Positions 53,985 through 62,583 of a stretch of 64,000 nucleotides of DNA are shown one piece after another. Position 1 is the stretch's first letter. Every line of letters starts with the position of its first letter. The stretch lies in the NCBI RefSeq assembly GCF_003073135.1, contig NZ_PGDQ01000004.1:298363-362362 (forward strand), read 5' to 3'. A program made the position numbers and the translations under genes. Under the pieces are notes generated by a model that saw only the letters and a list, made by a program, of their open reading frames with translations, was not told where the DNA came from and searched no databases. The DNA is from Euzebya rosea. Its GTDB lineage: Bacteria > Actinomycetota > Nitriliruptoria > Euzebyales > Euzebyaceae.

Positions 53985-56267
53985 ATGTCAGACGACACGT
54001 CCCTGCCGCCAGCCCCACCGCCACCCGAGGAACCACCCGAGGAGGAGTGGGAGGACTCGTGGAGCCCCGACGAGGAGACCCCGTCCCGGGCGACGGCGCC
54101 CGTGGCGCGACCGGTCGTGCCGGATGGCCCACGTCGCGTGGAGGGCGACGTCGACGCCGACGCGATCGGCGAGCAGGCGCAGGCGCTGATCGAGCAGCTC
54201 GCCGGGCCCGACGCGACGGTCCGGCCCGACCAGCTGACGGCGATCATCGCCCTGCTCGAGGGCCGACGAGCGCTCGTCGTCCAGCGCACCGGCTGGGGCA
54301 AGACCGCCGTCTACCTGCTGGCCACCGCCCTGGCCCGGCGGCGCGGTGACGGCCCGACCCTGCTGGTGTCGCCGCTGCTCGCCCTGATGCGCGACCAGCT
54401 GCTGGCCGCCGAACGGGTGGGTGTGCGGGCGGCGACGATCAACAGCGCCAACATCGACAAGTGGGGCGAGGTCGAACGGGCGGTCACCTCCGACGAGGTC
54501 GACCTGCTGCTGATCAGCCCCGAACGTCTCAACCACCCGGGGTTCCGCGAACGGGTGTGGCCGTTCCTCGCGGCCCGGGTCGGCATGGTCGTGGTCGACG
54601 AGGCGCACTGCATCTCCGACTGGGGCCACGACTTCCGGCCCGACTACCGGCGGATCAAGGACGTCCTGGCCGACCTCGGCGGTGCCGGTGTCCTCGCCAC
54701 GACGGCGACCGCCAACGACCGGGTCGTCGACGACGTCACCGCACAGCTGGGGGAGGGGACCGTCATCCTGCGGGGCGGGCTGGACCGCTCGTCGCTGCAC
54801 CTCGCCGTGCACGACCTCGACGACGACGAACGGCTGGCGTGGATGGCCGGCTGGATCCCGACCGTCGAGGGCTCGGGCATCGTCTACTGCCTGACGGTGG
54901 CCGACACCGAGCTGGTTGCGGAGTTCCTGCGGGCCGAGGGCATCGACGCGGTCGCCTACTCCTCGTCGCTGGACAACGACGCCCGTGAGCAGCTCGAGGC
55001 GGACCTGAAGGCCGACCGGGTCAAGGCCGTGGTGGCCACGTCGGCGCTGGGCATGGGCTTCGACAAGGCCGACCTGACCTTCGTGGTCCACCACGGGCTG
55101 CCGTCCTCGCCCGTCGCCTACTACCAGGCGATCGGCCGCGCCGGCCGAGGGGTGGACCGGGCCGACGTGGTGGCGCTGCCCGGCCACGACGACGACGCGG
55201 TGTGGGCCTACTTCGCGTCGGCCTCGATGCCCCGCCAGAAGCTGGTCGACCAGATCCTCGAGACGTTGTCGGTCGGGGCCTCGACGTCGGTCGCCGCGCT
55301 GGAGACGTCGGTCAACGCCGGTCGAGGACGGCTCGACGCCGCGCTGCGGATCCTCGACGTCGACGGCGCCGTCGAACGCGTCAAGGGTGGCTGGACGGCG
55401 ACCGGGAAGGGGTGGCAGCCCGACGAGGAGCGCATCGACCGGGTCGCCCGAGCCCGCGACCTCGAGGCGGACGCCATGCGGACCTACGCCGGGCTGGCGG
55501 CGAAGGGCGAGTGCCTGATGCACCTCCTGCTGGACCACCTCGACGACCCGTCGGTCAGCGAGGACCCGTCGTGGCGCTGCGGGCGCTGCCAGGGCTGCGA
55601 CCCGACCCTGCCGTCCGCCACGTTCGCGGCCGACGCCGCCACAATCACCCGCGCCCTGGCGTTCCTCCGCAGCCGCGACGTGATCGTCGAACCCCGGCGC
55701 ATGTGGCCCACCGGCCTGTCGGACCGCAAGGGCAGGATCAAGGGCCTCCAGGCCGAGGAGGGGCGGGCGCTGGCCCGCGGTTCCGACCCGGGCTGGCGTG
55801 ACGTCGTCGAGGTCCTGCTGCGGCGTGGCGCCGACCGGGCCGACCCCGCGGTGGAAGAGGCGCTCGAGGAGGCCGTCGACGGCCTCTTCGCCGTCCTCAA
55901 GCGGTGGCGCTGGGAGGCCCGTCCGACCTGGGTGACCTGGGTGCCGTCACGCGGTCGCCCGTGGCTGCCCGAGACGCTGGCCGAGCGGATCGCCACCGCC
56001 GGGCGGATGGAGCTCGTCGACGCCGTCAGGAGGACCGGGGTCGACACGCCACCGCAGGAACGGATGGGCAACTCCGCCCACGCCGCCTCCAACGCCATCG
56101 CGGGCCTGACCGTGGATCCCGCGGCGGTCCGCGCCGCACCGGCTGGCCCCTGCCTGCTGGTCGACGACATCCGGACCAGCGGGTGGACCCTCACCGTCGT
56201 CACCGACCTGCTGGCACAGGCCGGCGCCGACGCCGTCCTGCCCCTCGTCCTCAAGCGCGCGTACTGA
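53985..56267 (+). CDS. RecQ-family DNA helicase fused to a phosphoribosyltransferase-like domain
   Basis: 760 residues. Acidic, Pro-rich N-terminus (1-75). Helicase core: Walker A QRTGWGKTAVYL (K106), DEAH at 205-208, YQAIGRAGRGVDRADVVALP (motif VI). Zinc ligands C532, C535 and C538 in CGRCQGC, with an earlier Cys (GECLMH). The C-terminal ~190 residues contain CLLVDDIRTSGWTLT (from ~723), the PRPP-binding loop of type I phosphoribosyltransferases. It unwinds DNA 3' to 5'; the second domain may act on or sense nucleotides. ATG at 53985 after GAGGG. Confidence 0.85.
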   Translation: MSDDTSLPPAPPPPEEPPEEEWEDSWSPDEETPSRATAPVARPVVPDGPRRVEGDVDADAIGEQAQALIEQLAGPDATVRPDQLTAIIALLEGRRALVVQRTGWGKTAVYLLATALARRRGDGPTLLVSPLLALMRDQLLAAERVGVRAATINSANIDKWGEVERAVTSDEVDLLLISPERLNHPGFRERVWPFLAARVGMVVVDEAHCISDWGHDFRPDYRRIKDVLADLGGAGVLATTATANDRVVDDVTAQLGEGTVILRGGLDRSSLHLAVHDLDDDERLAWMAGWIPTVEGSGIVYCLTVADTELVAEFLRAEGIDAVAYSSSLDNDAREQLEADLKADRVKAVVATSALGMGFDKADLTFVVHHGLPSSPVAYYQAIGRAGRGVDRADVVALPGHDDDAVWAYFASASMPRQKLVDQILETLSVGASTSVAALETSVNAGRGRLDAALRILDVDGAVERVKGGWTATGKGWQPDEERIDRVARARDLEADAMRTYAGLAAKGECLMHLLLDHLDDPSVSEDPSWRCGRCQGCDPTLPSATFAADAATITRALAFLRSRDVIVEPRRMWPTGLSDRKGRIKGLQAEEGRALARGSDPGWRDVVEVLLRRGADRADPAVEEALEEAVDGLFAVLKRWRWEARPTWVTWVPSRGRPWLPETLAERIATAGRMELVDAVRRTGVDTPPQERMGNSAHAASNAIAGLTVDPAAVRAAPAGPCLLVDDIRTSGWTLTVVTDLLAQAGADAVLPLVLKRAY

Positions 56268-56292
56268 CCCTCGACATCCTGGAGGAGCCCCC

Positions 56293-56703
56293 GTGGCCAG
56301 CCTGATCAGCCACACCACCGTCAACACCCTCGACGCCTACACCCTGTCCTGCTGGTGGCGGGACCTGCTGGGCTGGACCGACGTGCCCGGCGACCCGAAC
56401 GAACCGGGCCACGAGGAATGCATGATCGTCGACCCGGCGACGGGTCGGATGGTGCTGTTCATCGAGGTCGAGGAGCTGCAGCCCAGGGAGGGACGGTTCC
56501 ACTTCGACCTGATGCCGACGGACCGCACCCGCGACGAGGAGATCCAGCGGGTGCTGGAGCTGGGCGCACGGCAGGTCGCCGACCGGCGCAACCCCGACGG
56601 GACCGGCTGGATGGTCCTGGCCGACCCGGACGGCAACCAGTTCTGCGTGATCCGCAGCGCCGAGGAACGCGCTGCAGCGGGCGACCCTCCGCTCGGCGGC
56701 TGA
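56293..56703 (+). CDS. VOC/glyoxalase-superfamily protein
   Basis: 136 residues, one or two beta-alpha-beta-beta-beta modules: VNTLDAYTLSCWWRDLLGWT, then HFDLMPTDRTRDEEIQRVLE, and TGWMVLADPDGNQFCVIRS, the typical VOC end. Metal ligands are not certain. GTG start after GGAGGAG. Follows the RecQ gene at 25 bp. Confidence 0.8.
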   Translation: MASLISHTTVNTLDAYTLSCWWRDLLGWTDVPGDPNEPGHEECMIVDPATGRMVLFIEVEELQPREGRFHFDLMPTDRTRDEEIQRVLELGARQVADRRNPDGTGWMVLADPDGNQFCVIRSAEERAAAGDPPLGG

Positions 56704-56769
56704 CCCGCGATCCGGCCCGAGCTGATCCGGCCCGAGCTGATCCGGCCCGAGCTGATCCGGCGGGTCAGC
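56699..56769. other. Long-loop inverted repeat between convergent genes
   Basis: 10-bp arms GCTGACCCGC (56699-56708) and GCGGGTCAGC (56760-56769) contain the stop codons of the VOC gene (+) and the DUF937 gene (-). The loop is exactly the 15-bp tandem repeat. Confidence 0.5.
56709..56760. repeat. 15-bp tandem repeat, about 3.5 copies
   Basis: GATCCGGCCCGAGCT at 56709, 56724 and 56739, then GATCCGG at 56754. The copies are identical. Non-coding, between convergent gene ends. Confidence 0.95.
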
Positions 56770-57496
56770 GGCGGCCGAGGATCGAGCCGAGGATGTCGTC
56801 CAGCGGGCTTGCCTTCTTCTGCTTGTCCCGGATGCCGTCGAGCACGTCGTCCAGCACCCCGCCACCGCTGGAGGACCTCTCCTCCTTGCCGTCGCCGAGG
56901 ACCGAACCGAGGATGTCGCCGATGCCGCCGCCGTCGCCGCGGTCCTGCTCGGGCGCGTCGCCACCGCCGAGGACCGAGCCGAGGATGTCGCCGAGCCCGC
57001 CGCCGCCACCGGTCGCCTGACCGGCTGCCCCGCCGCCGAGGACCGAGCCGAGGATGTCGCCGAGGCCACCGCCCCCGCCCGAGCCACCGCCGGTCATCTT
57101 CTTCTTCATGTAGGCCATCACGAGGGGTGCGAGCATCGGCATGAGCTTGCCGACCAGGTCACCCGAGCCGCCGCCCAGGAATCCCTGGAGGTCGTGCTCG
57201 ACCGCGCCCCGCCGGTCGCCGAAGACGTGCCCGACGATCTTGTCGCCCTCCGCGGGGTCGACCCGGCGGACGGCATCGTCGGCATTGAGGAGGGACTCGT
57301 CGTGGTCCTGGCGCAGGGCAGACGCGAGCCCCAGCGCCCGAGCGGGATCACTGGCCTGTGCGGTCAGCCCGGCGAGCAGCGTCGGCAGCGCCGCCTCGGT
57401 CGCCTGCCGCGCCGTGTCCTCATCGGTGCCCAGGCGGGCGGCGATGTCGGACATCGACACGCTGGACAGGATCTCTTCGGTCATCGGGTTGGCCAC
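56765..57496 (-). CDS. DUF937 domain protein with glycine-rich repeat tail
   Basis: 243 residues. Residues ~1-125 are the DUF937 helical domain (DIAARLGTDEDTARQATEAA, LPTLLAGLTAQASDPARALG). The second half repeats GGGLGDILGSVLGGG three times, ending SPLDDILGSILG. The repeats look like amphipathic helices spaced by glycine. The GTG at 57496 follows GGAG. Function unknown. Confidence 0.82.
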   Translation of the reverse strand: MANPMTEEILSSVSMSDIAARLGTDEDTARQATEAALPTLLAGLTAQASDPARALGLASALRQDHDESLLNADDAVRRVDPAEGDKIVGHVFGDRRGAVEHDLQGFLGGGSGDLVGKLMPMLAPLVMAYMKKKMTGGGSGGGGGLGDILGSVLGGGAAGQATGGGGGLGDILGSVLGGGDAPEQDRGDGGGIGDILGSVLGDGKEERSSSGGGVLDDVLDGIRDKQKKASPLDDILGSILGRR

Positions 57497-57677
57497 GGTG
57501 GTGCTCCAGGGAGTTGGCGTCGGCCTCGTCACGAGGTCGAGGGGAGCCTACGCCCTCGGGGCTGCCCACCGGCCGGCCCAGCCGGGCGGTCACGATCGCG
57601 CCAGTCATCGGCCATGGACGACGCAGGCCCCGATCGCGCCGGTGGCCACCCGGCCCGGCCGGGCCACACCCGGCGGG

Positions 57678-57863
57678 CTACCAGCCGCGGTCGCGCCACT
57701 CCTGCAGGTGCGGTCGCTCGGTGCCCAGGGTCGTGTCGTCGCCGTGGCCCGGGTGGACCCACACCGCGTCGTCCAGCACGAACAGCTTGCCCTCCAGCGA
57801 GTCCATGATCCGTCCGAACGCCTCGCTGCTGCCGAAGGTGTTGCCCGGGCCACCCGGGAATGC
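57678..57863 (-). pseudogene. C-terminal fragment of an MBL-fold metallo-hydrolase, cut by the integrated element
   Basis: Reading minus from 57863 gives FPGGPGNTFGSSEAFGRIMD, SLEGKLFVLDDAVWVHPGHG, DDTTLGTERPHLQEWRDRGW and a stop. This is the C-terminus of glyoxalase-II-like MBL hydrolases, with the VHPGHG metal-binding motif. Upstream of FPGGPGNT the frame stays open but the sequence no longer resembles the family, and the serine recombinase begins 62 bases beyond. About three quarters of the gene is missing from this window. The fragment has no start codon, so it is not predicted as an ORF by itself. Confidence 0.85.
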
Positions 57864-57925
57864 GGGGGGAAATTCCCTCCCTAGAAGTGCTATCTTGAGA
57901 CCATGAGAGCAGGTTGGGTACGGTC

Positions 57926-59449
57926 ATGAAAGCGGGTCTCTACGCCCGCATCTCCCAGGACGAGCACGGCACCGAGAAGGGGGTGCAGCGTCAGCTCGAA
58001 GACGCCCGTGCCCTCGCTGAAGCGCGTGGCTGGGAGGTGGTGGGGGAGTGGGCGGACAACGACGTCAGCGCCTACTCCGGAGCGAGACGGCCTGGCTACC
58101 AGGCACTCATGGACTCAGCGGCCGCGGGAGAGTTCGACCGGATCGTGGTCTACATGACCTCCCGGCTGTGGCGGTCACGTCGGGAGCGAGCCGAGGCGAT
58201 GGACCTGCTCGCGGACCGGCGGATCTCCGTGGCGGCGGTGTCGGGTCCCGAGCTGGAGCTGGCCAGCGCCTCGGGCCGGATGGTGGCGGGCATCCTGGGC
58301 GAGTTCGACACCGCCGAGTCGGCGATCAAGGGTGAGCGTGTGGCGCGTGCGGCGCTGCAGCGCGCGCAGGAGGGTCGTGCGTCGGGGCCGGTCCTGTACG
58401 GCTGGCGTCGCGAGCCCGTGCTCGACGATGAAGGACGGCAGGTGTCGTTCCGCGATGTCGAGGATGAGGACCAGGCCGATATCGTCCGCGAGTTGGTGGA
58501 CCGCATCATCGCCGGTGAGTCGATGAAGGGGATCGGGGAGGACTTCAACCGACGAGGCGTCCCCGTGCCGTCGGGCCGGGCCGGAGTGAAGTGGCGCGCG
58601 GGGACGGTCCGCAAGCTCGCGCTTCGACCGGCCAACATCGCCAAGCGGGTCCACCATGGGCTCAAGCGGGATCGGCTCGGCCGTCGGGCGCCCCGCCACA
58701 GCGGCCCGTGCGTCGATGCGTGCATCATCGGCGATGCAGCCTGGCCGCCGATCATCGAGCAGGAGCGCCACCGCGAGGTTGTCGCCCTGCTGACCAACAA
58801 GTCGCGCCGCACCACCATCGCCACCAACAACCGGGTGCATCTGCTGACCTACGGCATCGGGCGGTGTGGCATCTGCGGGGCGGACCTGCGGGTCAAGTCG
58901 TGGCGCTACCACCGCAAGCGGACCGGCCAGACAGTGCAGCGGACGCTCTACACCTGCGAGGCCAAGGGCTGCACCAGCCGCGACGAGCCATCGGTCGACG
59001 ATCTGATAGGGCAGGTCGTCGTCGCCCGCTTGGGTGCGCCGGATGCGGCCCTGCCTGACCTGACGGCCGCCGGTCGGCGAACAGGTGCGGACGACCACCG
59101 GCGGATCGCCGAGGATTTGCGCCGCCGGCTCGACGCTGCCGCCGTCGACTACGCCGACGGCCTCATCGATCGGTTGCAGCTCCGTGAGATCTCCGCTCGG
59201 CTGCGGCCGCGACTCGAGAACGCCGAGCGCAAGGCGACCCGCACCTACGCGACACCCGATCCGAAGCCGCTGCGCGACCTGCTGACGAGTGCCAGCATCC
59301 AGACGGCTTGGGCACAGCTTGACGTGCGCGGGCGGCGGCGGGTGCTCGAGGTCCTTAACCTCTCGGTGTCGCTCATGCCGACCCGGCAGGGCCCCGGCTT
59401 CGAGCCGACCGACGTCGTGATCGAGTGGGCTCCCTCCAGCCACGACTAG
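57926..59449 (+). CDS. Large serine recombinase (integrase)
   Basis: 507 residues. The resolvase domain (1-140) begins with the nucleophile Ser in AGLYARISQDEHGTEKG and has MTSRLWRSRRERAEAMD and GRMVAGILGEFDTAESAIKG. The recombinase domain (~150-270) is followed by a zinc ribbon, CGICGADLRVKSWRYHRK through LYTCEAKGC, and a coiled coil. It should catalyse site-specific integration and excision at attB/attP. The start at 57926 (MKAGLYARIS) is preferred over a TTG four codons earlier; TATCTT at 57891-57896 may be the -10. It faces away from the truncated MBL gene. Confidence 0.93.
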   Translation: MKAGLYARISQDEHGTEKGVQRQLEDARALAEARGWEVVGEWADNDVSAYSGARRPGYQALMDSAAAGEFDRIVVYMTSRLWRSRRERAEAMDLLADRRISVAAVSGPELELASASGRMVAGILGEFDTAESAIKGERVARAALQRAQEGRASGPVLYGWRREPVLDDEGRQVSFRDVEDEDQADIVRELVDRIIAGESMKGIGEDFNRRGVPVPSGRAGVKWRAGTVRKLALRPANIAKRVHHGLKRDRLGRRAPRHSGPCVDACIIGDAAWPPIIEQERHREVVALLTNKSRRTTIATNNRVHLLTYGIGRCGICGADLRVKSWRYHRKRTGQTVQRTLYTCEAKGCTSRDEPSVDDLIGQVVVARLGAPDAALPDLTAAGRRTGADDHRRIAEDLRRRLDAAAVDYADGLIDRLQLREISARLRPRLENAERKATRTYATPDPKPLRDLLTSASIQTAWAQLDVRGRRRVLEVLNLSVSLMPTRQGPGFEPTDVVIEWAPSSHD

Positions 59450-60050
59450 GGCTGAGTTTCTCAGGGGAGCGCCCGGGTACGGACCGGGGGTGGATCGACG
59501 TCCTCCTCCTGGCGCTGTTGCCGGCCGCCGGCAACATCACGGGTGGCCTCGTCGCCGAGATCACCCCCCGTCGGACCGTTGGCGCAACCGGGCCTTGCAC
59601 GCCGCGGCCGGTGTGGTCTTCGCCGTCGTAGCCGTGGAAATCATGCCGAGAGCCGTCGATGTCGTGGCCGGGTGGCTGCTCGCCCTCGCGTTCCTTGGCG
59701 GTGGCGGCCTCTACCTGCTGGCGCAGCGACTCATCCAGGCCCGCGCGAAGGGCTCCGGGCGGATGTGGATGATCTACCTGGCCATCGCGTCCGATCTGTT
59801 CAGCGACGGGCTTCCCATCGGGGCTGGTGCGTCGCTGGGCGGCGGGCTCGGGTTGGTGCTCGCGGTCGGTCAGGTGCTGGCCGACGTGCCCGAGGGGGCG
59901 GCGTCGACGATGACCTTCCGGGGCAACGATGTCCCACGATCCCGACGCCTGTTGCTGTCGGTGGCAACGGTTGTGCCGGTGTTGGTCGGGGCGGCGCTGT
60001 CGTTCCTGGTCCTGCGTGGACGTCCGGAGCGGTGGCAGCTGACTGCGCTG
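59425..60050 (+). pseudogene. ZIP-family metal transporter remnant, frameshifted and truncated
   Basis: Frame one reads WIDVLLLALLPAAGNITGGL and VAEITP; the match then continues one frame over as SDRWRNRALHAAAGVVFAVV, AVEIMPRAVDVVAGW and SDGLPIGAGASLGGGLGLVL, with GQVLADVPEGAASTMTFRGN. These are ZIP helices, with D-G-x-P-I-G and the VPEG metal-binding positions. The switch lies in a run of six C (59564-59569); one more C would restore the frame. The last helices are absent because the frame runs on into M23 sequence. N-terminal start unclear and overlapping the recombinase end. Confidence 0.65.
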
Positions 60051-60568
60051 GTCCGCCGCGTGGCTGCCGAGCAGGCGGCCGTCCGTGCGGCGCTGGCGGC
60101 AGCGGATCAGGCAGCTGAGCCGCAACTCATCGGTCGCCAGGCGGTGGTGGCCGGGGGACAGGAGGCCTGGCCCCCGGTCATGGCGTGCCCCCTCGGACCG
60201 CCGAACGGCTTCTCGTCATCGTGGGGCGCGCCACGATCCGGCGGTCGCAGCCACGAAGGGGTGGACATGTTCGCGGCCCGGGGGACCCCGTGGTGGCGGC
60301 CGGCGCCGGCACCGTCCGAGTCGGACGCAACGGCTCGGGCGGATTGACGGTCAACCTGCATGACGTGGCGGGCAACCGGTACTACTACGCCCACCTCGAC
60401 AGCGTCGGCGTGCTGGACGGGCAAGCGGTCGAGGCGGGTCAGATCCTCGGTGGTGCAGGTACGTCCGGAAACGCCGCAGGTACGCCGCCGCACCTCCACT
60501 GGCAGGTCCACCCCGGTGGCGGCGGACCGGTCGATCCGTTCCCGCTCCCCAACGCGCTCTGCAGGTGA
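60051..60568 (+). pseudogene. M23-family peptidase remnant, frameshifted
   Basis: A helical lead-in (VAAEQAAVRAALAAADQAAE) is followed by SWGAPRSGGRSHEGVDMFAA RGTP, then in the next frame VVAAGAGTVRVGRNGSGG, GNRYYYAHLDSVGVLDGQAV and PPHLHWQVHPGGGGPVDPFP. HxxxD and HLH zinc ligands are present. M23 enzymes cut peptidoglycan cross-links. The frame switch is at four C (60286-60289); a fifth C repairs it. The lead-in is in frame with the ZIP remnant, so the two form one chimeric open frame. Confidence 0.7.
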
Positions 60569-60782
60569 CGGGCAGGACGGTCGTGCCGGCGTCGCGACTG
60601 GATGGTCGGCAGTGATCGGCCCCCAGGTTGTCGTGCGGACACTATCAGGGCTGCAGGCCCCGTCAGGCACTGACCAACACGGTCGAGCTGCGGTGGCCAC
60701 CCACGCCTGACATGAGCAGCGGCGACACCCCCGTGGTCGTGGTCGACACCGCTCTCCCGGCGCTCGTGTGGACTGCCGACGA

Positions 60783-61559
60783 TCAGATCGGGGGCCAGCC
60801 AAACCGGCTGAACAGGCTGGTGAGGGGAGCGAAGAAGCGAAGCCACTGATTCGTGAGGAGCAGGATGCCCATGGTCACCATGACGGCGGCGCCGGCCAAC
60901 TCCACCGCTCTGGCGTGTCGACGGAGCCAGGTAACGATGGGGTCGAGCTGTGAGGCTGCGACGGCGAGACCGATGAAGGGCAGCCCCAACCCGGCCGAGT
61001 AGACGGCCAGCAGCGCCGCCCCTTGCCCGACGGAGCCGTTGCTGGCGGCCAGGGTGAGGATGCCGGCCAGCACCGGGCCAATGCACGGCACCCATCCGAT
61101 CGCGAAGGCCATCCCCAAGGGAACCGCTCCGGCAGGGCCGGGCCGGACCCGCGACAGGTCGAACCGGTACTCCCGCATGAGCACCGGCACGCGCACCACA
61201 CCGGCCAGCACCAGCCCCATGACGATGATGACGACACCGCCCACTTGTGAGAGCACGATGCGGTTGGTGAGCAGCACGGTGCTCATCGCCGACGCGCCCG
61301 CGCCGAGGGCGGTGAAGACCACACCGAAACCGGTGACGAACAGCAGAGCGCTGGACAGCGCACGGGGCCGAGCTGTCCGCCGTTGCACCACCGTTGCGGT
61401 CGAGGCTGCGGTGGTGGCCCGTCCTGAACGATCCGGGGCGTCCTGGCCGGTGCTGCTGATGTAGGCCACGTAGCCCGGCATCAGCGGCAGGCAGCACGGC
61501 GAGGTGAAGGACAGCACTCCGGCCGCGAACGAAAGTCCAGCCATCGTCATCAGCTCCAT
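60783..61559 (-). CDS. CcdA/DsbD-family membrane thiol transporter
   Basis: 258 residues, six hydrophobic segments. The redox Cys pair is C22 or C23 in TSPCCLPLMPGY and C159 in GWVPCIGPVLAG. It moves reducing power from cytoplasmic thioredoxin to extracytoplasmic proteins. Follows GGAAGG. Its promoter region carries a dyad (61600-61619), and the M56 gene is upstream on the same strand (76-bp gap). CcdA relatives commonly accompany heavy-metal or copper resistance modules. Confidence 0.88.
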   Translation of the reverse strand: MELMTMAGLSFAAGVLSFTSPCCLPLMPGYVAYISSTGQDAPDRSGRATTAASTATVVQRRTARPRALSSALLFVTGFGVVFTALGAGASAMSTVLLTNRIVLSQVGGVVIIVMGLVLAGVVRVPVLMREYRFDLSRVRPGPAGAVPLGMAFAIGWVPCIGPVLAGILTLAASNGSVGQGAALLAVYSAGLGLPFIGLAVAASQLDPIVTWLRRHARAVELAGAAVMVTMGILLLTNQWLRFFAPLTSLFSRFGWPPI

Positions 61560-61599
61560 GCTGGGTCCTTCCGCGCCTCATTCCGCAACGTCCCTTGTC

Positions 61600-61619
61600 T
61601 GCTACGTCCAGTAGTAGCA
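61600..61619. promoter_or_regulatory. Candidate BlaI-type operator upstream of the CcdA gene
   Basis: TGCTAC at 61600-61605 and GTAGCA at 61614-61619 form a dyad; the inner part CTACGTCCAGTAG is also symmetric. It resembles the ACTACA/TGTAGT sites near the blaI start, but the assignment is inference. Confidence 0.4.
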
Positions 61620-61635
61620 TGTTGGGCTGCTGGAT

Positions 61636-62583
61636 CTACAGCGAGCAGAAGTTCGGTTCGAGGAGGAGGACGGCATCTGCGGCATCCACCGCCCCGAGGA
61701 CCAGCATCGCGGCCATGAGCGTCGTGGCCGCGCCCAGGATGGCGCGGTCGCGCCAGGATGCGGTGGGGCTGGGCGCAACCAGACGCTGCACCCGCCAGAC
61801 CGCATCGCCGGACGCCCCCAATCCGTGTCCGGGCCTGGCCGCGAGGGCGACCTGACCCAGGGTCACGCCGACGAGTCGGGGGCCGTGTCGGCGCACCGCC
61901 GCATCATCGGCCAGCGCCTCGAGGTGCCGCCCGATGCAGTCGCTGGCGTGACGGACGAACGGCAGCGGTGCGAGCCCTGCGCCCAGAAACTGTGTGACGG
62001 CATCCAACAGGCCGTGCCGACCGCGCTGGTGGGACTGTTCGTGCGCCAGGACGACGCTGCGCTCAGTGGCGTCGGCGTCGGCCCAGAACACGGCGTCGAC
62101 CGCGACCACGGGGCGGAGCAGTCCCACGGTGACCGCCGGTGTCCCAAGATCATCGACGACGGCGACCCGCCTCGGCCGATGGGTGGCCCCGACAACATCC
62201 GCCGTCACCGCCGTCACCGCTGGGGCCGTGCGGACACGCCGGAGGAGCCGGCGCGAGCCGATGAGGTCCTTCGCAACGCACCACAGGCCCCGGCCGGGCA
62301 GCAGCACGACCCAGGCGAGCAGCAGCGACGACTGCCACCACCCGAGTCCCCCGGTCAGCAGGTCGCGCAGCACTGTGCCGCAGGCGGCCACAAGGGTGCC
62401 CGCCGGGCCCGCTGCGTCGGCGATGGCCTGTACGACCAGTCCCAGCGAGCCGACCCACACGGCGGCGGTCGAGAGCAGCAGCATCGTGACGGCGGCGCGT
62501 GGTGCCCGTGCCTCGAGGTCACGGCAGGGCCGCCAGGCAAGCATTGTCAGGCCCATGGCCGTGAGCATGGCCGCGTGGATCAC
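61636..62583 (-). CDS. M56-family membrane metallopeptidase, BlaR1-like
   Basis: 315 residues. Three or four hydrophobic segments, the zinc motif HEQSH at 181-185 in VLAHEQSHQRGRHGLLDA, and a more distal Glu in LEALADDAAVRRHG. M56 peptidases are activated by a signal and cleave or release their partner BlaI repressor. The usual large sensor domain of BlaR1 is absent, so the signal must be sensed otherwise. GTG start overlapping the blaI stop by 4 bp. Confidence 0.85.
   Translation of the reverse strand: MIHAAMLTAMGLTMLAWRPCRDLEARAPRAAVTMLLLSTAAVWVGSLGLVVQAIADAAGPAGTLVAACGTVLRDLLTGGLGWWQSSLLLAWVVLLPGRGLWCVAKDLIGSRRLLRRVRTAPAVTAVTADVVGATHRPRRVAVVDDLGTPAVTVGLLRPVVAVDAVFWADADATERSVVLAHEQSHQRGRHGLLDAVTQFLGAGLAPLPFVRHASDCIGRHLEALADDAAVRRHGPRLVGVTLGQVALAARPGHGLGASGDAVWRVQRLVAPSPTASWRDRAILGAATTLMAAMLVLGAVDAADAVLLLEPNFCSL

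Noticed and set aside
57529-57927. 132-codon minus-strand frame over the element border
   Set aside because: It is a different frame from the MBL hydrolase remnant, whose protein sequence is recognisable only in the frame ending at 57678.
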